Program-made: the position numbers and the translations under genes
From: Dipteris shenzhenensis
Lineage: Eukaryota; Polypodiophyta; Polypodiopsida; Gleicheniales
Strand: one strand, 5' to 3'
Assembly: GCA_047967505.1 (NCBI GenBank)
Contig: CM106539.1
DNA: 64,000 nt
Notes under the pieces: model-generated
Databases searched by the model: none
What the model was told of the DNA's origin: nothing
The model's input: only the letters and a program-made list of their open reading frames with translations
In this document: positions 21,640-33,999 of the stretch, in pieces
Layout: the number at the start of each line of letters is the position of its first letter
Position numbering within the stretch: the stretch's first letter is position 1

Positions 21640-22870
21640 TTGCGCTCACCTGTGCATGACTCTAAATATCATCCTTGCATTTATTCTTTCTGCTTTGGGT
21701 GCTTCATATCTCTCAATCCAAAGTCTGCATCTCCTTGCTATTGAGGATACAAAACTTATTGAATTTCTCCATTTGCTCATCTTTCTTTCAATCCCTTTTC
21801 CTTGGGGAACCATGCCAATGATGCAATCATCATCCTTGTTATGCCAGGCTTGCAGCATATTGGGATCCATGGATGCAAGAAACTTCATGATATATACTAA
21901 TGACTCTCGCACAAGCCATCCCTCTGCCAAGCGATCTTGTTCTCTGCCTTACAAATCTCTTCAAAGTTTTCATAATCCGCTCGAGAAAAAACATCCACCG
22001 TCTATGAATGGTACTTGCAATGGCCACCTCATTAACTATGTGCACAGGCAAGTGCACTTGAGTTGTCATAATGCTCGAGGGAAAGTGCTTCTCAAGAAAG
22101 CATACGGCTTCGATGGAGTCCACCCTAGACTTCTTGATGCTCGATATGGAAATCTCTTTTTGAGAGATCCACCTATTTCACGTGCCCATATAAGATTCAT
22201 AATCTTTCTACAGATTATTCAGCTTAACTTGAAGAAAATGTAATCAATGTGAGTTGATAGTAAGCATACCTCACAATCCTACTGATCATGAATATAGCAT
22301 TTCTTGCATCTTCTTGTAAGCACCCTTTCACTTAATTAGGAGGATGAACTATCCAAGCAACAAAGAAGTCATGTCAATAATATAACATAATCATAATTAC
22401 ACTAATGCATCACGATTATCGGTACACTAATCCTACAGCTTAGAATACCTATAAGACCTTGTGCCAATCATCGGACTTGAGCCCACTAAGCTTATTGTCC
22501 TTTGAAAATGCTCCTTTCAAGCAATGCATGTACTTTGTCAGTGTTCGAAAAGAGGCCATGTCTACCTTGACCGCTGCCTCCTCTCTCTTGGAGAGGATCC
22601 ATGTTGCTTTCGGGAGGACAACTTTACGACCATGCACTTGGGGCCACAAATGAGGCATCCTATCCATAGCGCGCAAGTCTTCTCACACTCCTCTTGAGTC
22701 TTTGTCACCAACCAAGTGTGCGCAAATAGTCGCCTCCACATTCTTGAAGATATGCATGGAATCCAAGAGATGATTGATTTGTAACTGACTTGCCATTCTC
22801 ACCAAACATGTCGAATAGGCATTTAGTTCTAAAACATGTGCATTCCTGTTCCAGGTAGCCAATGCCTAGT
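21640..22870 (-). pseudogene. CACTA tnp2 transposase, C-terminal half, inverted
   Basis: Read on the minus strand, this begins at 22860 with LLDSMHIFKNVEATICAHLV. It continues VLPKATWILSKREEAAVK and KLSGLKSDDWHKVL (22449-22676), then LEKHFPSSIMTTQVHLPVHI, HRRWMFFLERIMKTLKRFV (DUF4218 region), and after a frameshift near 21930 AEGWLVRESLVYIMKFLASM. This is the exact protein continuation of the plus-strand N-terminal half. The simplest reading is one tnp2 gene whose 3' half has been inverted. Two converging elements is the alternative. Confidence 0.8.
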
Positions 22871-23280
22871 CACACAATCCCCCTTAGCTACCTTGAGTGC
22901 CCTCTTAGCCATTCATCTACTCATGAGGTCTCCATGAGGTAAAGATAAAGCATGGACACACGAATAGCATCCATTTACAATGCTTTACACTCTAATAGGC
23001 CTCAGTATCCCAAGGAATAACCCTTTAAGATCAATTGGTACATGTACTTAAAGGCCCTTAACCTCCCAAAAAATGGCTACACCCAATCAATGTAACATTT
23101 GTCGATAGATCATATAATATATATGAAATATAGATTGCATCAATCATGTACTATTCCACTTGAAGAAAATGAGAATGTACAGGTGTGTTTAGGTTGTTCA
23201 CAATTGTTACAAAAGTCAAAATAACAATATGTAACTATGATATGGTATTTAAACATTAGGCATACTAGTAAATTGCAAAG
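22870..23280. other. no gene recognised
   Basis: AT-rich DNA between the inverted tnp2 segment and a Helitron relic. I found no CACTA terminus. Confidence 0.4.
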
Positions 23281-23282
23281 AG

Positions 23283-24390
23283 ATGCTGGAGTTGCACGCC
23301 AAGAAATTAGGCAAACTCTTAAAAGAATACATGGATGTTCAAACAGTAATTATGGATGAAATGTCACTAATTGGTGAGAGAATATTCAGCTTCATTGTTG
23401 ATAGAAGACTACGTGCCATTAAACATGTTCATAATTTACCATTCGGTGTCTTGGATGTCATAATAGCATGTGACTTATACCAATTGCCTCCTGTACATAA
23501 CAAATGGGTGTTTCAAGAAGAGAACAATTTGAAGAAATGTTTTTGGCAAGAAAAGCTCATAAGAATCGCTATGCTTTGCTCCCATGGGTAGGCCACAACA
23601 CGGCATCACATACACGAGACTTTTAAGAGTACATATCAAGGAAAATCTTTACCTCATAAAACCCTTACGCACTACTCGCGTCCATGTGGATTCAACTATT
23701 GCTATAAAAATGTAAAGACTTATTGCATTTCTAGCTTGGCAATTCGATGTATCATGTCTTGAGAATGGGAGTAAAACATATATTATCTTATAGAGATTGT
23801 TGCAATTATATGCAGCTGATTTAAGTGTAGATTATAATCTCCAGGCATCTTACTTTCTTCTATCTCATTGAAACTAGAACCACACATCCAACAGACTTCA
23901 TAAAAGCCTGCAATCACAATGTTCCAAGGAATGGGTTCCAAGGAATGGCTAAATATCTCCTATACAAATGCAAACTTTCTTTGTCATCACATAAAATGTT
24001 CATAGTCCTTAGCCTCAAAATGATTACAGCAAATTTCAACCAAATCCAAGACAACCAATGTTTATAACTTCAATATACCAAACTGAGGCATGCCACCTTC
24101 ACACTTTTTTAGAGCACTTATCACAAGCATTACTCATGAAACCCCAACTTTTGCTTTAGGTTATTTCAACATCAACATGCTTGAACATTCACAAAAGAAA
24201 ATGCAACTAGCAAACCTCATGGAACAAAATCATTTGCAACTAGAGCTCTAGTAGCAAACAAAGATCCAGCAATAATTGATGGATCTGAGATTGATTATAT
24301 ATGGACAAACGCGCCACTCACCAATAGTAATGTTGGGAAAACTCGATTGACCACAGTCCTATTTACATTGCGTATCAATTCCCACCATGT
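23283..24390 (+). mobile_element. Helentron-like Helitron relic, copy 3 (helicase and EEP)
   Basis: The first part (23283-23591) reads VQTVIMDEMSLIGERIF and PFGVLDVIIACDLYQLPPV followed by NKWVFQ, the Pif1 motif II/III region with the DE pair intact. About 570 bp of degraded sequence follows. The last part (24157-24385) has GYFNINMLEH, IDYIWTNA (after GSE) and DHSPIYIAYQ, the EEP endonuclease motifs (GDFN changed to GYFN). Rep and helicase motif I are missing. It is the only one of the three relics on the plus strand. Confidence 0.75.
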
Positions 24391-24437
24391 CTACCATCGT
24401 TTGTACTCGAGCATTTGTAGCACCTTATAATTCCAAA

Positions 24438-25224
24438 CACTACTACACATGGGCCTTATTCCAACGGTTAAGCACCGATGTTTAGCGCATGCGAGGCACT
24501 AATTGTTGGTAAGTAAAGCAGGTTTTAAAATGTGTCGCTATATACCAATGTTTTATAAAGGTTGCTATATAGCGACCTTTATAAAATGTTGGTATATAGC
24601 AACCTTTGCGAGACTTGTAAAAGGTCATTATATAGCAACTCTAAGACACTTTCGTATAGCGACATTTTATAGAGAGTGTTTTTCCCCATACCGACCTTTA
24701 AAGATAGTTTTTCCCAATCACAAAAAAAAAATCTTTTCATACATGTTTGATCCTTTGAAAGAATAAAAGTACAAGAGCATGTACATCAAGTTTGAAGCTC
24801 ATATATTTATGTCCAAGTTTGAGATGAACAAAATCAATGAAGAGCATTTACATCAACGGCTTCAAATCTAGCGTGCCAAATAAGTCTATCTCCAATTCTA
24901 TACCGAGTTGATCTCCTATATCATCATCGTACTTTGGCATCATATGTTCACCTAAGACTTGATCATCTTCTTCAATAAAGTTGGGTGATTCTTGATGGTC
25001 ATCTTCTTTCTAAATATCATGATCTCCATCTTCCTCTCGTATGATGTCATTATGCACATCTTCCTCTTGGCTCATATTGTGTAAACATTGCTATATAACG
25101 ATGTTTGTCTAAAGTTGCTATATAGTGACACTTAACGAGAATCTGGCTTTGATTATTGATGATTAGCATCCCACGCATGCTAAACGTCGGTGCTTATGCA
25201 TCAGAATAGGGCCCGTGTGTAGTG
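24438..25224. mobile_element. short non-autonomous CACTA-like element
   Basis: The left end is CACTACTACACATGGGCC and the right end, inverted, is CACTACACACGGGCCC. Similarity continues inward for some 60 bp (TAAGCACCGAYGTTTAGC and GCATGCG). Several GTTGCTATATAGCGAC-like motifs occur inside both ends (24535-24680 and 25088-25130), as in CACTA subterminal regions. There is no coding sequence. I could not confirm a clean 3-bp target duplication (AAA or CAC on the left, ATA on the right). Confidence 0.65.
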
Positions 25225-26560
25225 ATACTAATAGATTTCATGTCATTGTGTGTGACTTGGACTCTTGTATTAAAACTTTGTTGCCATTAAATAGGAGAAA
25301 CCTCTCATGGATCCTACTTAGACTTACGGATACTGGCACCCATCGATCTAAGAAGCTACTTTGACACAATGAGGAATAAGGAAGGTCCTTTTGGATTATT
25401 ACTTACTTATTTCCACCCATTTGATGCTGTCAAGATGATAATATTTACAAAGGGGTCATCTTTATTTGAAACTTTTGGGTAAAATTATCCTTTAACTCAG
25501 TGCAATACATCGAGTTGAAGGATAATTTTACTCAAAAGTTAAGATTTTGAAAAGTTCAACCATCATAAGAGCACGAGGTTGAGACTTCAACTCAATGCAG
25601 CACATCAAGTTGAAGGTTCAATGTCATGCCTTCATGATGGGATTGAACTATTATAGAGCTTTTTCTCAATGTAATTAAACTCTAATGTTTAACTAAGCAC
25701 TGCATGGAGATGAAGGCTCAACCTCGTGCTTTGATGATGGCACATTACTTCATTAAATATGAATAGAATTTGTTCAAATTTCATGAGCCCTGTTGTTGAA
25801 AATCCTATCAATGTCCATGACTTGAAGTCGAAAAACGTATTGCTCGATAATTTCAACCTTTCTTGGCTTAGGCTAAAGATTGTGGAGATGGACGTAGTAT
25901 CAACATGTTGTAGAACTAATACTAGAGGTAGAGAGAGGGATGGTAGAGCAATTGATGGCACAATACGGCGTGTTTGGATGATTTAGCACAAACTATGATA
26001 TCTAGGAAAAGGATATTCTTTGAACCCCATAGCTGATTATTGCATGTGTGGCATCCATTGGATGAATGAGAAAACTAATGAAGGGGACATGGAGGCAAGT
26101 TCAAAGGACCAAGGATCATTTTTCAAGAGCAATAAGTATGGTTATGTTTCTACAAGCGTGGGGTTGACAGCGAGTTGGTTATTGTAGGGAAGACCAAGAA
26201 GACTTTACATGGCATCTATAGAGTAAAATTTGTACTCCATCGTGTCTGAGAAGGACCAATATCTAGTTGTAGAATAGTCTTCTTAACGAGACAACATTAT
26301 AGCATCCAATACCCTTCTTGGATGGATCCATATGTTATGAACACCAATATTTGTTGTATCATAATTTTCTTAACAAGAAAAATTCAAAGTGTGCAATTGT
26401 GCATAAGGCATGTGAATCTTTAGATTTCATAGCACTTTAATCATCTATGCATATGTATAATTAGTTGGGGGAGACTAGATGTGGCAAGTGAATGGTGGGC
26501 TAACTTGAGCAACCTTGCACATTTCCCATAGCTCTTGATAGGCTTGTACAAATGATCCCC
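25225..26560. repeat. dispersed repeat, copy A
   Basis: It aligns over most of its length with 31852-34830 (ATACTAATAGATTTC, GATGCTGTCAAGATGATAAT, GATTTAGCACAAACTATGAT, CTTCTTGGATGG). It holds no recognisable coding region. An internal inverted pair (CAACTCGATGTATTGCAC type) is present near 25495-25530. It could be an LTR or a non-autonomous transposon; no terminal repeat was identified. Confidence 0.75.
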
Positions 26561-26596
26561 ATTGTATTTGCTCAATTTAGCTTGTGATTTAGGTAG

Positions 26597-26998
26597 GATT
26601 CACACAGGTCCACGGACATGAGCAAAAATGGGATGTGTACTAATGAAATTTCAGAGTGATAGTGTAGGACTTTCACACACGTCTGTAGAATGGTGGTGGT
26701 CATTCTGACGTGGATGCAAAATCATGTATTTTTTATGGACGGCCTCCCAAGGCCACCCGTGAGCTTGGGCACAAAAATGAAACCTGATTGGCTCCGCTAG
26801 CATTCAAACCAAAGACTTCAATGAGCAAGCCTAGAGACCCTACCACCAAGCCATCTCTCATTGGTGTAATAATATTAGAGCATTTACTATTTAGAATGAA
26901 CTGGTCCATGCTGTGTGAAACATAAGGGTGGACAAAGTCTCAAAACTCAGCAGACATGTAGACTAATATTGTATTTTGGCCACAGACATGTGTGAATC
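26597..26998 (-). mobile_element. SINE-like / short TIR-like element
   Basis: On the minus strand TGGCTTGGTGGTAGGG (26838-26853) resembles a pol III A box, and GGTTTGAATGC (26800-26810) a B box, about 27 bp apart, as in tRNA-derived SINEs. The outer sequences GATTCACACAGGTC (26597) and, inverted, GATTCACACATGTC (to 26998) form short imperfect inverted repeats. A third partial copy lies near 26668. The two readings (SINE inside a small TIR element, or one of them spurious) cannot be separated here. Confidence 0.35.
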
Positions 26999-26999
26999 G

Positions 27000-29440
27000 G
27001 GCCCACATTAGGCCTTACTCTCAACTTATCATGAACATACATACAAAACACATTACCTAAATAAGATCTCAAAACACAACCATCACAAATGCACAAAAAT
27101 AGACTTACTACAAAGACTACCCAAAGGCATCACAACCATGTATTAGGGGAGATTTGGACTCAAAAACGGCCTCTTTGATAGGATTGTAAGCAACCCATTA
27201 ATCGAAAGATTATGGAGTAGCCATTAGAAAGACCTAAGCAAATCAAAATTTGGCAAGTTGCATTGGCAAGTCTCTCATCGGTGGAGAGACATACTCTTGC
27301 ATACTCTTGTGGCTGTTAGTCACATGGAAGGTCTCCAACGTCCACATCCCTTCTGTGTGGGCTTGTAGAATCACCCCATCTCTTGGTGGGCCCATACTCT
27401 CATCTTAGCTTTTCCTCTAAACAAAGAAAAGTTTCCAATGTTTCAGACATAGCCCAAACATCTCTCCATTTAGACAAATATTCCCATGCATGTATCCAAT
27501 CCCATTTCTTGAGTGAAAAGTACCATTCCTTTGATTTAACTTATAAGATCTCAATGAGCTTGTTCCTCCTCAAGGAACCCGCTTCTCATGTAAGACCTCA
27601 ATGAATGGCTTCCTCCTCTTTGCTTTAAAAAAGTTGCAGATTGTTTGGTAATGTACCTGCTTAGGTCAAATATTTAGAATATTTAAAAGATTCCACCCAA
27701 CCATAGCACTTCATTGAATGAAATTTGGTAAATGATTTATGCATAAGTAAAGCATTTTCTAAAATCAATAAAGAATCCATGGTCTTAGAATTGCCAAAAC
27801 ATTTCAATACTCTAAAAAATGACATAATGTTTTGAACACAATAACTTCAATGTAAGCATAAAGGCTAAATACTAAGGTTAATCTTCTCTCCTTAGAAGCC
27901 TAAGATGAGTTGAAGGTTCATATTTGTTGTTAGACATGGGTTAGACATTAGCTTGCACCTTGTGCTTGATGTCTAACATTGAGCTCAAGATTCAAAGTCA
28001 ATGTGAATACAAACTTGAACCTTGAACTCAAGGTTAGAAATCAGGTTGATGGTTCAAGTTTATGTCTAACAACTGGGCGATGATGACAGGTCGTCAAGCC
28101 AAAGAGTGCACTGAGGCGATGCTCGAAATGATAGATTACATCTCATTATTATGCCAAAAGCCAATGCAGTGGTCTCTCCAAGCCAACCTATGATTTGCAT
28201 GGGCAAAGATGTGGCAAAAGGTTGCACGATGACATAAGGTTAGGCCAGAGACTATAGGCCAGAGACTATGCTACAACGGTGTTTAGAATGATAGATTGTG
28301 TCTCATTATTATGCCAAGAACTAGTGCGGTGGTCTCTCCAGTGTGGGCACCAAACATTTTCTCTCCATGGGTACTGTGGCGGCTAAGAGATGCACAACTT
28401 TTGCTCGATGTCCTACATCATTTCATCTTTGACTCTTAGGGCCAAATCTACCCTCTATGCTCAAGAATGTCTAAACAATGAAGGTCTCCATTACATTCAA
28501 AAGGGAAATCTCCTGTGTGTGGATGACACACACAAACCTTTGATTCCAAAATGATCCCCAAGCTATGGCATCCTTCATACTAACCTTTGATTCCAAAGTG
28601 AACCCCTTATCTAAAGTCTCACTAACATTCTTTAAGGATCCCACAAAAATAATGGCACTATTGCCAATCTCTAAAGTCTCACTCATAGTCTTTGCTAATC
28701 TTGGATATAGTACATGCTTATATGAATACTTCTTTAGTAAATAGAAATCCAGTTTATGGCCTTGGAGGGTGCTGGCCATGAGATCAATACTCGGAGGTAA
28801 ATAAGTGCATCTTGTTTCTTGTATACAATATGAAAAAGTCTATGAACTATGTATTTGGTGTGCATCTTATATGAATTTAGTAAAGCAAAGTAAATTTAAT
28901 GATTTGCATGGGTGCGGTGCCAGTGATAGGTGGCAAAGCTACGGGCAAAAGGCTATGTGATGTTAAGTGGTCATGTGTCTTAGGCCAGAGAATGCGATGT
29001 GTGAAGCAGTGCAGAGATGCCATGTGTTGAGCTATGCGGTGTTCACAATAAATAGATTGCATCTCATTATTATGCCAGTGTACTGTCATGACGTTGGGAA
29101 AATTGGATACACCCAAACAAACGTTGACCCTTTTCAAGAATAATTTCAATGTTTATAAAAATTTCTTTATACCAAGAACAACTTGAAGGTCACTTGTTCT
29201 TCAAAAAAATTTTAAGAACAAGATTGGGATGTAGAAAAGTATACATGTTTTAAAGAATTCAAGGTTGCCTTGAAGAGACCACCATGCTAGTTCTTGGAGT
29301 TATAGCTCTGTTACCTATTTTTACGTATTATAGGAGGAGGTCTATGACGACCAACGTGCTAGTAAATAGAAGGAGATCTATGATAGCCACTGGGCTGGTT
29401 CTTGGAGTTATATATTTGTGTACCAAGGAAAATATATTCT
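27000..29440. other. gene-free stretch with short dispersed modules
   Basis: No gene is recognised. The module ATAGATTRYRTCTCATTATT followed by ATGCCA occurs near 28132, 28288 and 29052, each time with GGCCAGAGA or CAGTGGTCTCTCC nearby, suggesting decayed copies of one element. GTTGTTAGACAT at 27933 is matched inverted at 28062. Confidence 0.4.
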
Positions 29441-29454
29441 GTTGTGCAATCAAG

Positions 29455-29618
29455 AAAAATGCAATTGACGATATGGCCCTTGAGGGGTCCCCTCTAGGGG
29501 CAAGGGCCATATCAACATACCATTTCTATCTAGTGGCATCCTAGATATTGTATAATGCATGTCGATATGGCCCTTGCCCCTAGAGGGGACCTCGGGCCAT
29601 ATCGTCAATTGCATTTTT
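29455..29618. repeat. foldback: near-perfect inverted repeat, 55-59 bp arms
   Basis: The left arm (29455-29513, AAAAATGCAATTGACGATAT...) and right arm (29564-29618) are reverse complements with few mismatches around a 50-bp spacer. Each arm also has an internal GGGCCATATC/GATATGGCCC palindrome. The transcript would form a long hairpin. It fits a small foldback/MITE or a small-RNA precursor. Confidence 0.9.
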
Positions 29619-29749
29619 TGAAAGTTTAATTGTATTTTTCTAGATGTATCTCCATGCAACCAGAACGGTGGGCCGTTGGAGTTATTTAGCACTATTTTGA
29701 TCATAAATCAAGGAAATTGTAGTCCTTCTTTACTCGTATTTTAGTCCTT

Positions 29750-30170
29750 GTAGTAAATATAAAAGAGAGAAAAAGTATAATTTATCGAGTGAAAATTGAG
29801 CAAAAGAGATTACAATGTACATCTACATCCAATAATAGGTTATATAAAAATTAACAACTTATACAGAGCAAAATTTGAAAAGAGGATCTTACATTTATAA
29901 AAACTCGGCAATTGCTGAGAGCCTTAAAGCACAAAAGATTATAGCTAGTGACCATAACCATTCAAATATAAAAGTTAACAACAGTGCACACTAAGAGCCT
30001 CAAATTGAACAAAAAGAGATTACATAAATGTAATAAAAACTCAGCAATTGCTGAGAGCCTTAGAGACCAAAACATTACATCTAGCACTTGAGCCAAAAGA
30101 TCATTGAGAGCCTTAGAGGCCAAAAGATTACATCCAGCCATTGCTGAGAGCTCGTCTAAGCAAGAGGGAA
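29750..30170. repeat. imperfect tandem repeats with CAATTGCTGAGAGCCTTA
   Basis: The core ACTCRGCAATTGCTGAGAGC recurs near 29903 and 30040, and shorter forms follow near 30096 and 30138. Each is associated with AAAAGATTACAT. No coding region. Confidence 0.7.
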
Positions 30171-30659
30171 TTTGTACAACTTGGTTTTTCGCTAGTCTAG
30201 CTTGTTACATTAAAGCCATTTAGGGAACCCAAGGAGGATACGATGGAGAGGCCGAAGACCATGCACATTGCTAGGACTCAGATTATGGCCCCCCTAACAA
30301 ATTGAGAGGACTCTGCTCTAAAAATATTGAGGCCTTCGTGGACATCTAGGGGGAACCCATACAACACAACCATAAAGTGGCCCTCTGTGAGCATGTCATC
30401 TAAGGTGGTGACATGCAGATGAAGGGGGAATCAACTGTGGGAACAAAGGGTCTCCACTAGTGCCAACATTTCTACTCTAGGTGAGTGCAATGTAATCACC
30501 TTATATGAGAAGGCAGATAACATTGGGATCACAGAGCATCGAGGGGGGGTGTTAGTACGCATGGTGAAGATGAATGGGTGAGAAGCAGATGAGCAAGGGA
30601 GCAAATGAGTGACGAGAGTTGGAGGAGGGAGCATGGAGAAAAGTAGAGCAAGGGTAGAA

Positions 30660-31440
30660 GGTGGGTGAGCAAGCCACTCCGGTGGCTAGTAATTAACTGC
30701 TAGCCCAATGGAATCTTAGCCACAATCAACGTGGTTGGTGAGAGACACCACCACTTGGCAGTAATTCCCATAAAGGTAAATCATGAAGTTCTAATCATTC
30801 AATACCATGCACTCTAGTTCTCTACTAAGCATGCAAGCCCAGTGACTGGTAATTTTTACCGCACTCGTAGTGATCATGCATGCTTAAGCCCAACGGTGGG
30901 TGAGTAGTGGTTGGTAATTTTAACTGCCAGCTTGGTGGAATCATAGCCATGATAGACGTGGCTATAATAACTCATTACCATGCACTCTAGTACTCTATGT
31001 AGCATGCGAGCCCGGTGACTGGTAATTTTTACTGCACTCGTAGTGATCATGCATGCTTAAGCCGAGTGGTGGGTGAGCGGTGGTGGCTGATCATGCATGC
31101 TTAAGCCCAGTGGTGGGTGAGCGGTGGCTGGTAATTTTAACTACCAGCTCGGTGGAATCGTAGCCATGACAGACGTGGCTGATGAGAGCCACCACCACCG
31201 GACAGTAATTCCCACAAAAGTAAACCATGAAGCCTAATCACCTCTAATCCCTCATTACCATGCACTCTAGTACTCTCTTGAGCATGCAATCCTAGTGACT
31301 GGTAATTTACTACGCTCGTAGTAATCATGCATGCAAGCTTGGTGGTGGTAACTGGAAGGTGAGTAATTACGGGCCACTACGGTGGCTAGTAGTTAACTAC
31401 CAGCTTGGTGGGTCCTAGCCGCCACCACAGATGTGGCTGG
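30660..31440. repeat. complex satellite-like array
   Basis: The blocks CCATGCACTCTAGT (30805, 30978, 31258), GTGACTGGTAATTT, CGTAGTGATCATGCATGC and GGTGGGTGAGCGGTGG recur in the same order three times. The spacing is 173 and 280 bp, the longer interval containing an extra internal duplication. No coding potential was seen. Confidence 0.85.
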
Positions 31441-31850
31441 GAATCTTAGATTCCACCACCTTTAATCACTCATTACCATACAAGTTAGTACTGCCACCTT
31501 GAATTAATCAAAATTGAAGCCAACCACCGTGGTGGCTCTCACCTTGATAGTGTAGTTGGGCTACAACCACCGCAGTGGCTCTCACCTTGACAGTGTAGTC
31601 AGGCTACAAACCGCTATCCATTCCCTTAACCGTTTCATCTTCTATCCCTCTCAACCGTTTCGTTCTCCCTTGCAATTAGACTGCAAACTCAAGCCTCCAC
31701 TATTCCATAAAGAAACCCAACCACCTCATGATTACCAAACAGTCCAAAGGCATATTGTACTCCCACAAGATAACTTATATTCATTACTATAGTCAGTTAT
31801 CAATGGAGTCATGAGTACCTTGCTCCCATCTATAAACACATGGAAGATAT
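31440..31850. other. no gene recognised
   Basis: A short direct repeat (ACCRCNGTGGCTCTCACCTTGA near 31530 and 31568) is followed by unstructured AT-rich DNA. Confidence 0.4.
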
Positions 31851-33521
31851 GATATACTAATAGATTTCACGTCATTGTGTATGACTTGGACTCTTGTATC
31901 AAAACTTCATTGTTGTTAAATGGGAGAAACCTCTCTTGGATTGACTAAAAGCAACATCTCCAACTCTCCAACGAATTGTATCACCCTATGAGGCTATTTT
32001 ATACTTGAAGGAGAAGATCCTACTTAGACTATGCACCGATTGAACAATGGATAACGGCACCCATCGATCTAAGAAGCCACTCACAATAAGGAATAAAGAA
32101 GGTCCTTTTGGATTATCACTTTCTTATTTATGCCCATTTGATGCTGTCAAGATGATAATATTTACAAAGGGATCCTCTTCATTTGAGACTTTTGGGTAAA
32201 CTTATCCCTTAACTCAATGCAATACATCGAGTTGAAGGATAATTTTTCTCAAAAGTTAAGCTTTTGAAAAGTTCAACAATCATGAAAGAATGAGGTTGAG
32301 ACTTCTACTCCATGCATCACATCAAGTAACTTGAAGGTTCAACGTCGTGCCTTCATGATGGGATTGAACTATTATAGACCTTGTTCTGGATGTAAATAAA
32401 CTTTAATGTTCAACTAAGAGTTGCATTGGACCTTGCTTCCCATCTCCATGGGCTTCTCTTCATCTTCTTCATGGCGTTCTCCTTGCCTTCTACATGGCCT
32501 TCTCCCATAGATGCAATCACTAGGCACGTAGGGTCCATGCAATCTTCCATGAAAGCATGGGGTTGAGACTTCAACTCGATGCAGCACATCAATTGAAAGG
32601 TTCAATGTCGTGCCTTCATGATGGGATTGAACTATTATAGACCTTGTTCTCGATGTGAATAAACTTTATTTAAAACTTTTGAGTAAATTTATTGTTCAAC
32701 TAAGTGCTGCATGGAGATGAAGGCTCAACCTCGTGCTATGATGATGGCTGTTGACTTTGCTTCCCAACTCCATGGGCTTCTCTTTATCTTCTTCATGCCC
32801 TTCTCCTTGCCTTCTACATGGTCTTCTCCCACGAGATGCAATCACTAGGCACGTAGGGTCCACACACTCTTCCAACTTTTTTAAATGCTACTTTTTACAT
32901 TTAAAAACTTTGAGGATTGCACATCACTTCATTAAATACGGATGGAAGTTGTTCAAATTTCACAATCCTTGTTGTTGAAAATCCTATCAATGTGCATGAC
33001 TTGAAGTAGGAAAGCCTATTGCTCCATAATTTTAGCCTTTCTTAGCCTAGGCTAAAGATTTTGGAGATGGATGTGGTATTGACATTTTGTAGAACTAATA
33101 CTGGGGGTAGAGAGAGGGATGGTGGAGCAAGTGATGGCATAATAGGGTGTGTTTGGATGATTTAGCACAAACTATGATATCTAGGAAAAGGATATGCTTT
33201 GAACCCCATAGTTGATTTATTCCATGTGTGGCACCTATTCTATGAATGAGAAAACCAATGAAGGGGACGTGGAGGCAAGTTCAAAGGACCAATGATCATT
33301 TTTCAAGAGCAATAAAGTATGGTTATGTTTCGAGAAGGAGGTGGGGTTGCAAGAGAGGGTGATATTCTAGGGGTCAGATTTAAGAAGAAGATATGGCTCC
33401 TAGAAGGGGGCATGGGGGAAGCAAGTCATGTGATCAAATTGTGACATGATCCAATATTCCACTTTGGCCGCGTTTCCTTGGAAAGTTGCCTCTACATGAT
33501 CCAATTGTGACATGATCCAAT

Positions 33522-33998
33522 GGTGCGGCCGCTGCCCACCAGCTCGAAACCTTGCCTCCCACCTCTGACGCTGCATCGCTGTAAGCTGTCCTACATCTGC
33601 CGCACAACGTAACCCAATCTGAGATCAAAAGCGCTTACAGAATGATGGCCAGGCGCTACCATCCTGACGTCTGTGCTGCAGTTGACAAGGGGGTCGCGGT
33701 TCGTAAGTTCCTTCAAGTGCAGGAAGCTTACGAGATCTTGTCGGACCCGGAGCGACGAGAAGAGTATGACTACAATCTGCTACACACGTTCTGTGCCCAA
33801 GCGTTGGGAAGAGTTTTTGCTTCGGATCTGACAATATCACGGGGAAGACGTCGTGGGACCGCAGATCGACGTGAAGTGTCAGTGGCGTGGAAGCTTCAAT
33901 GGGAGGCGCAAGTGAGCAACCTTCGTCGAAGACAGGAATCCAAACCATTTGCAAGAGAATCTTGGGGTGCAAAGATGCGCCGTAATGATATTTCTTGA
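33522..33998 (+). pseudogene. J20-type chloroplast DnaJ fragment
   Basis: The frame reads AAAAHQLETLPPTSDAASL, a TAA at 33582-33584 where the J domain normally has Tyr (SLY), then AVLHLPHNVTQSEIKSAYR, MMARRYHPDV with the HPD triad at 33660-33668, FLQVQEAYEILSDPERREEY. It ends WKLQWEAQVSNLRRR and ESWGAKMRR before a stop at 33996-33998. A J domain followed by a W-K-xxW-xxQ-x-x-LRRR ... SWxxxMRR tail is typical of plant plastid J20/DJC26-like co-chaperones, which deliver clients to Hsp70. The transit peptide is missing or reduced to the Ala/Pro-rich start. The stop codon and its position inside a repeat mark it as a transduplicated fragment, though translation from the Met pair at 33642 would still give most of the J domain. 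Confidence 0.85.
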
Positions 33999-33999
33999 G

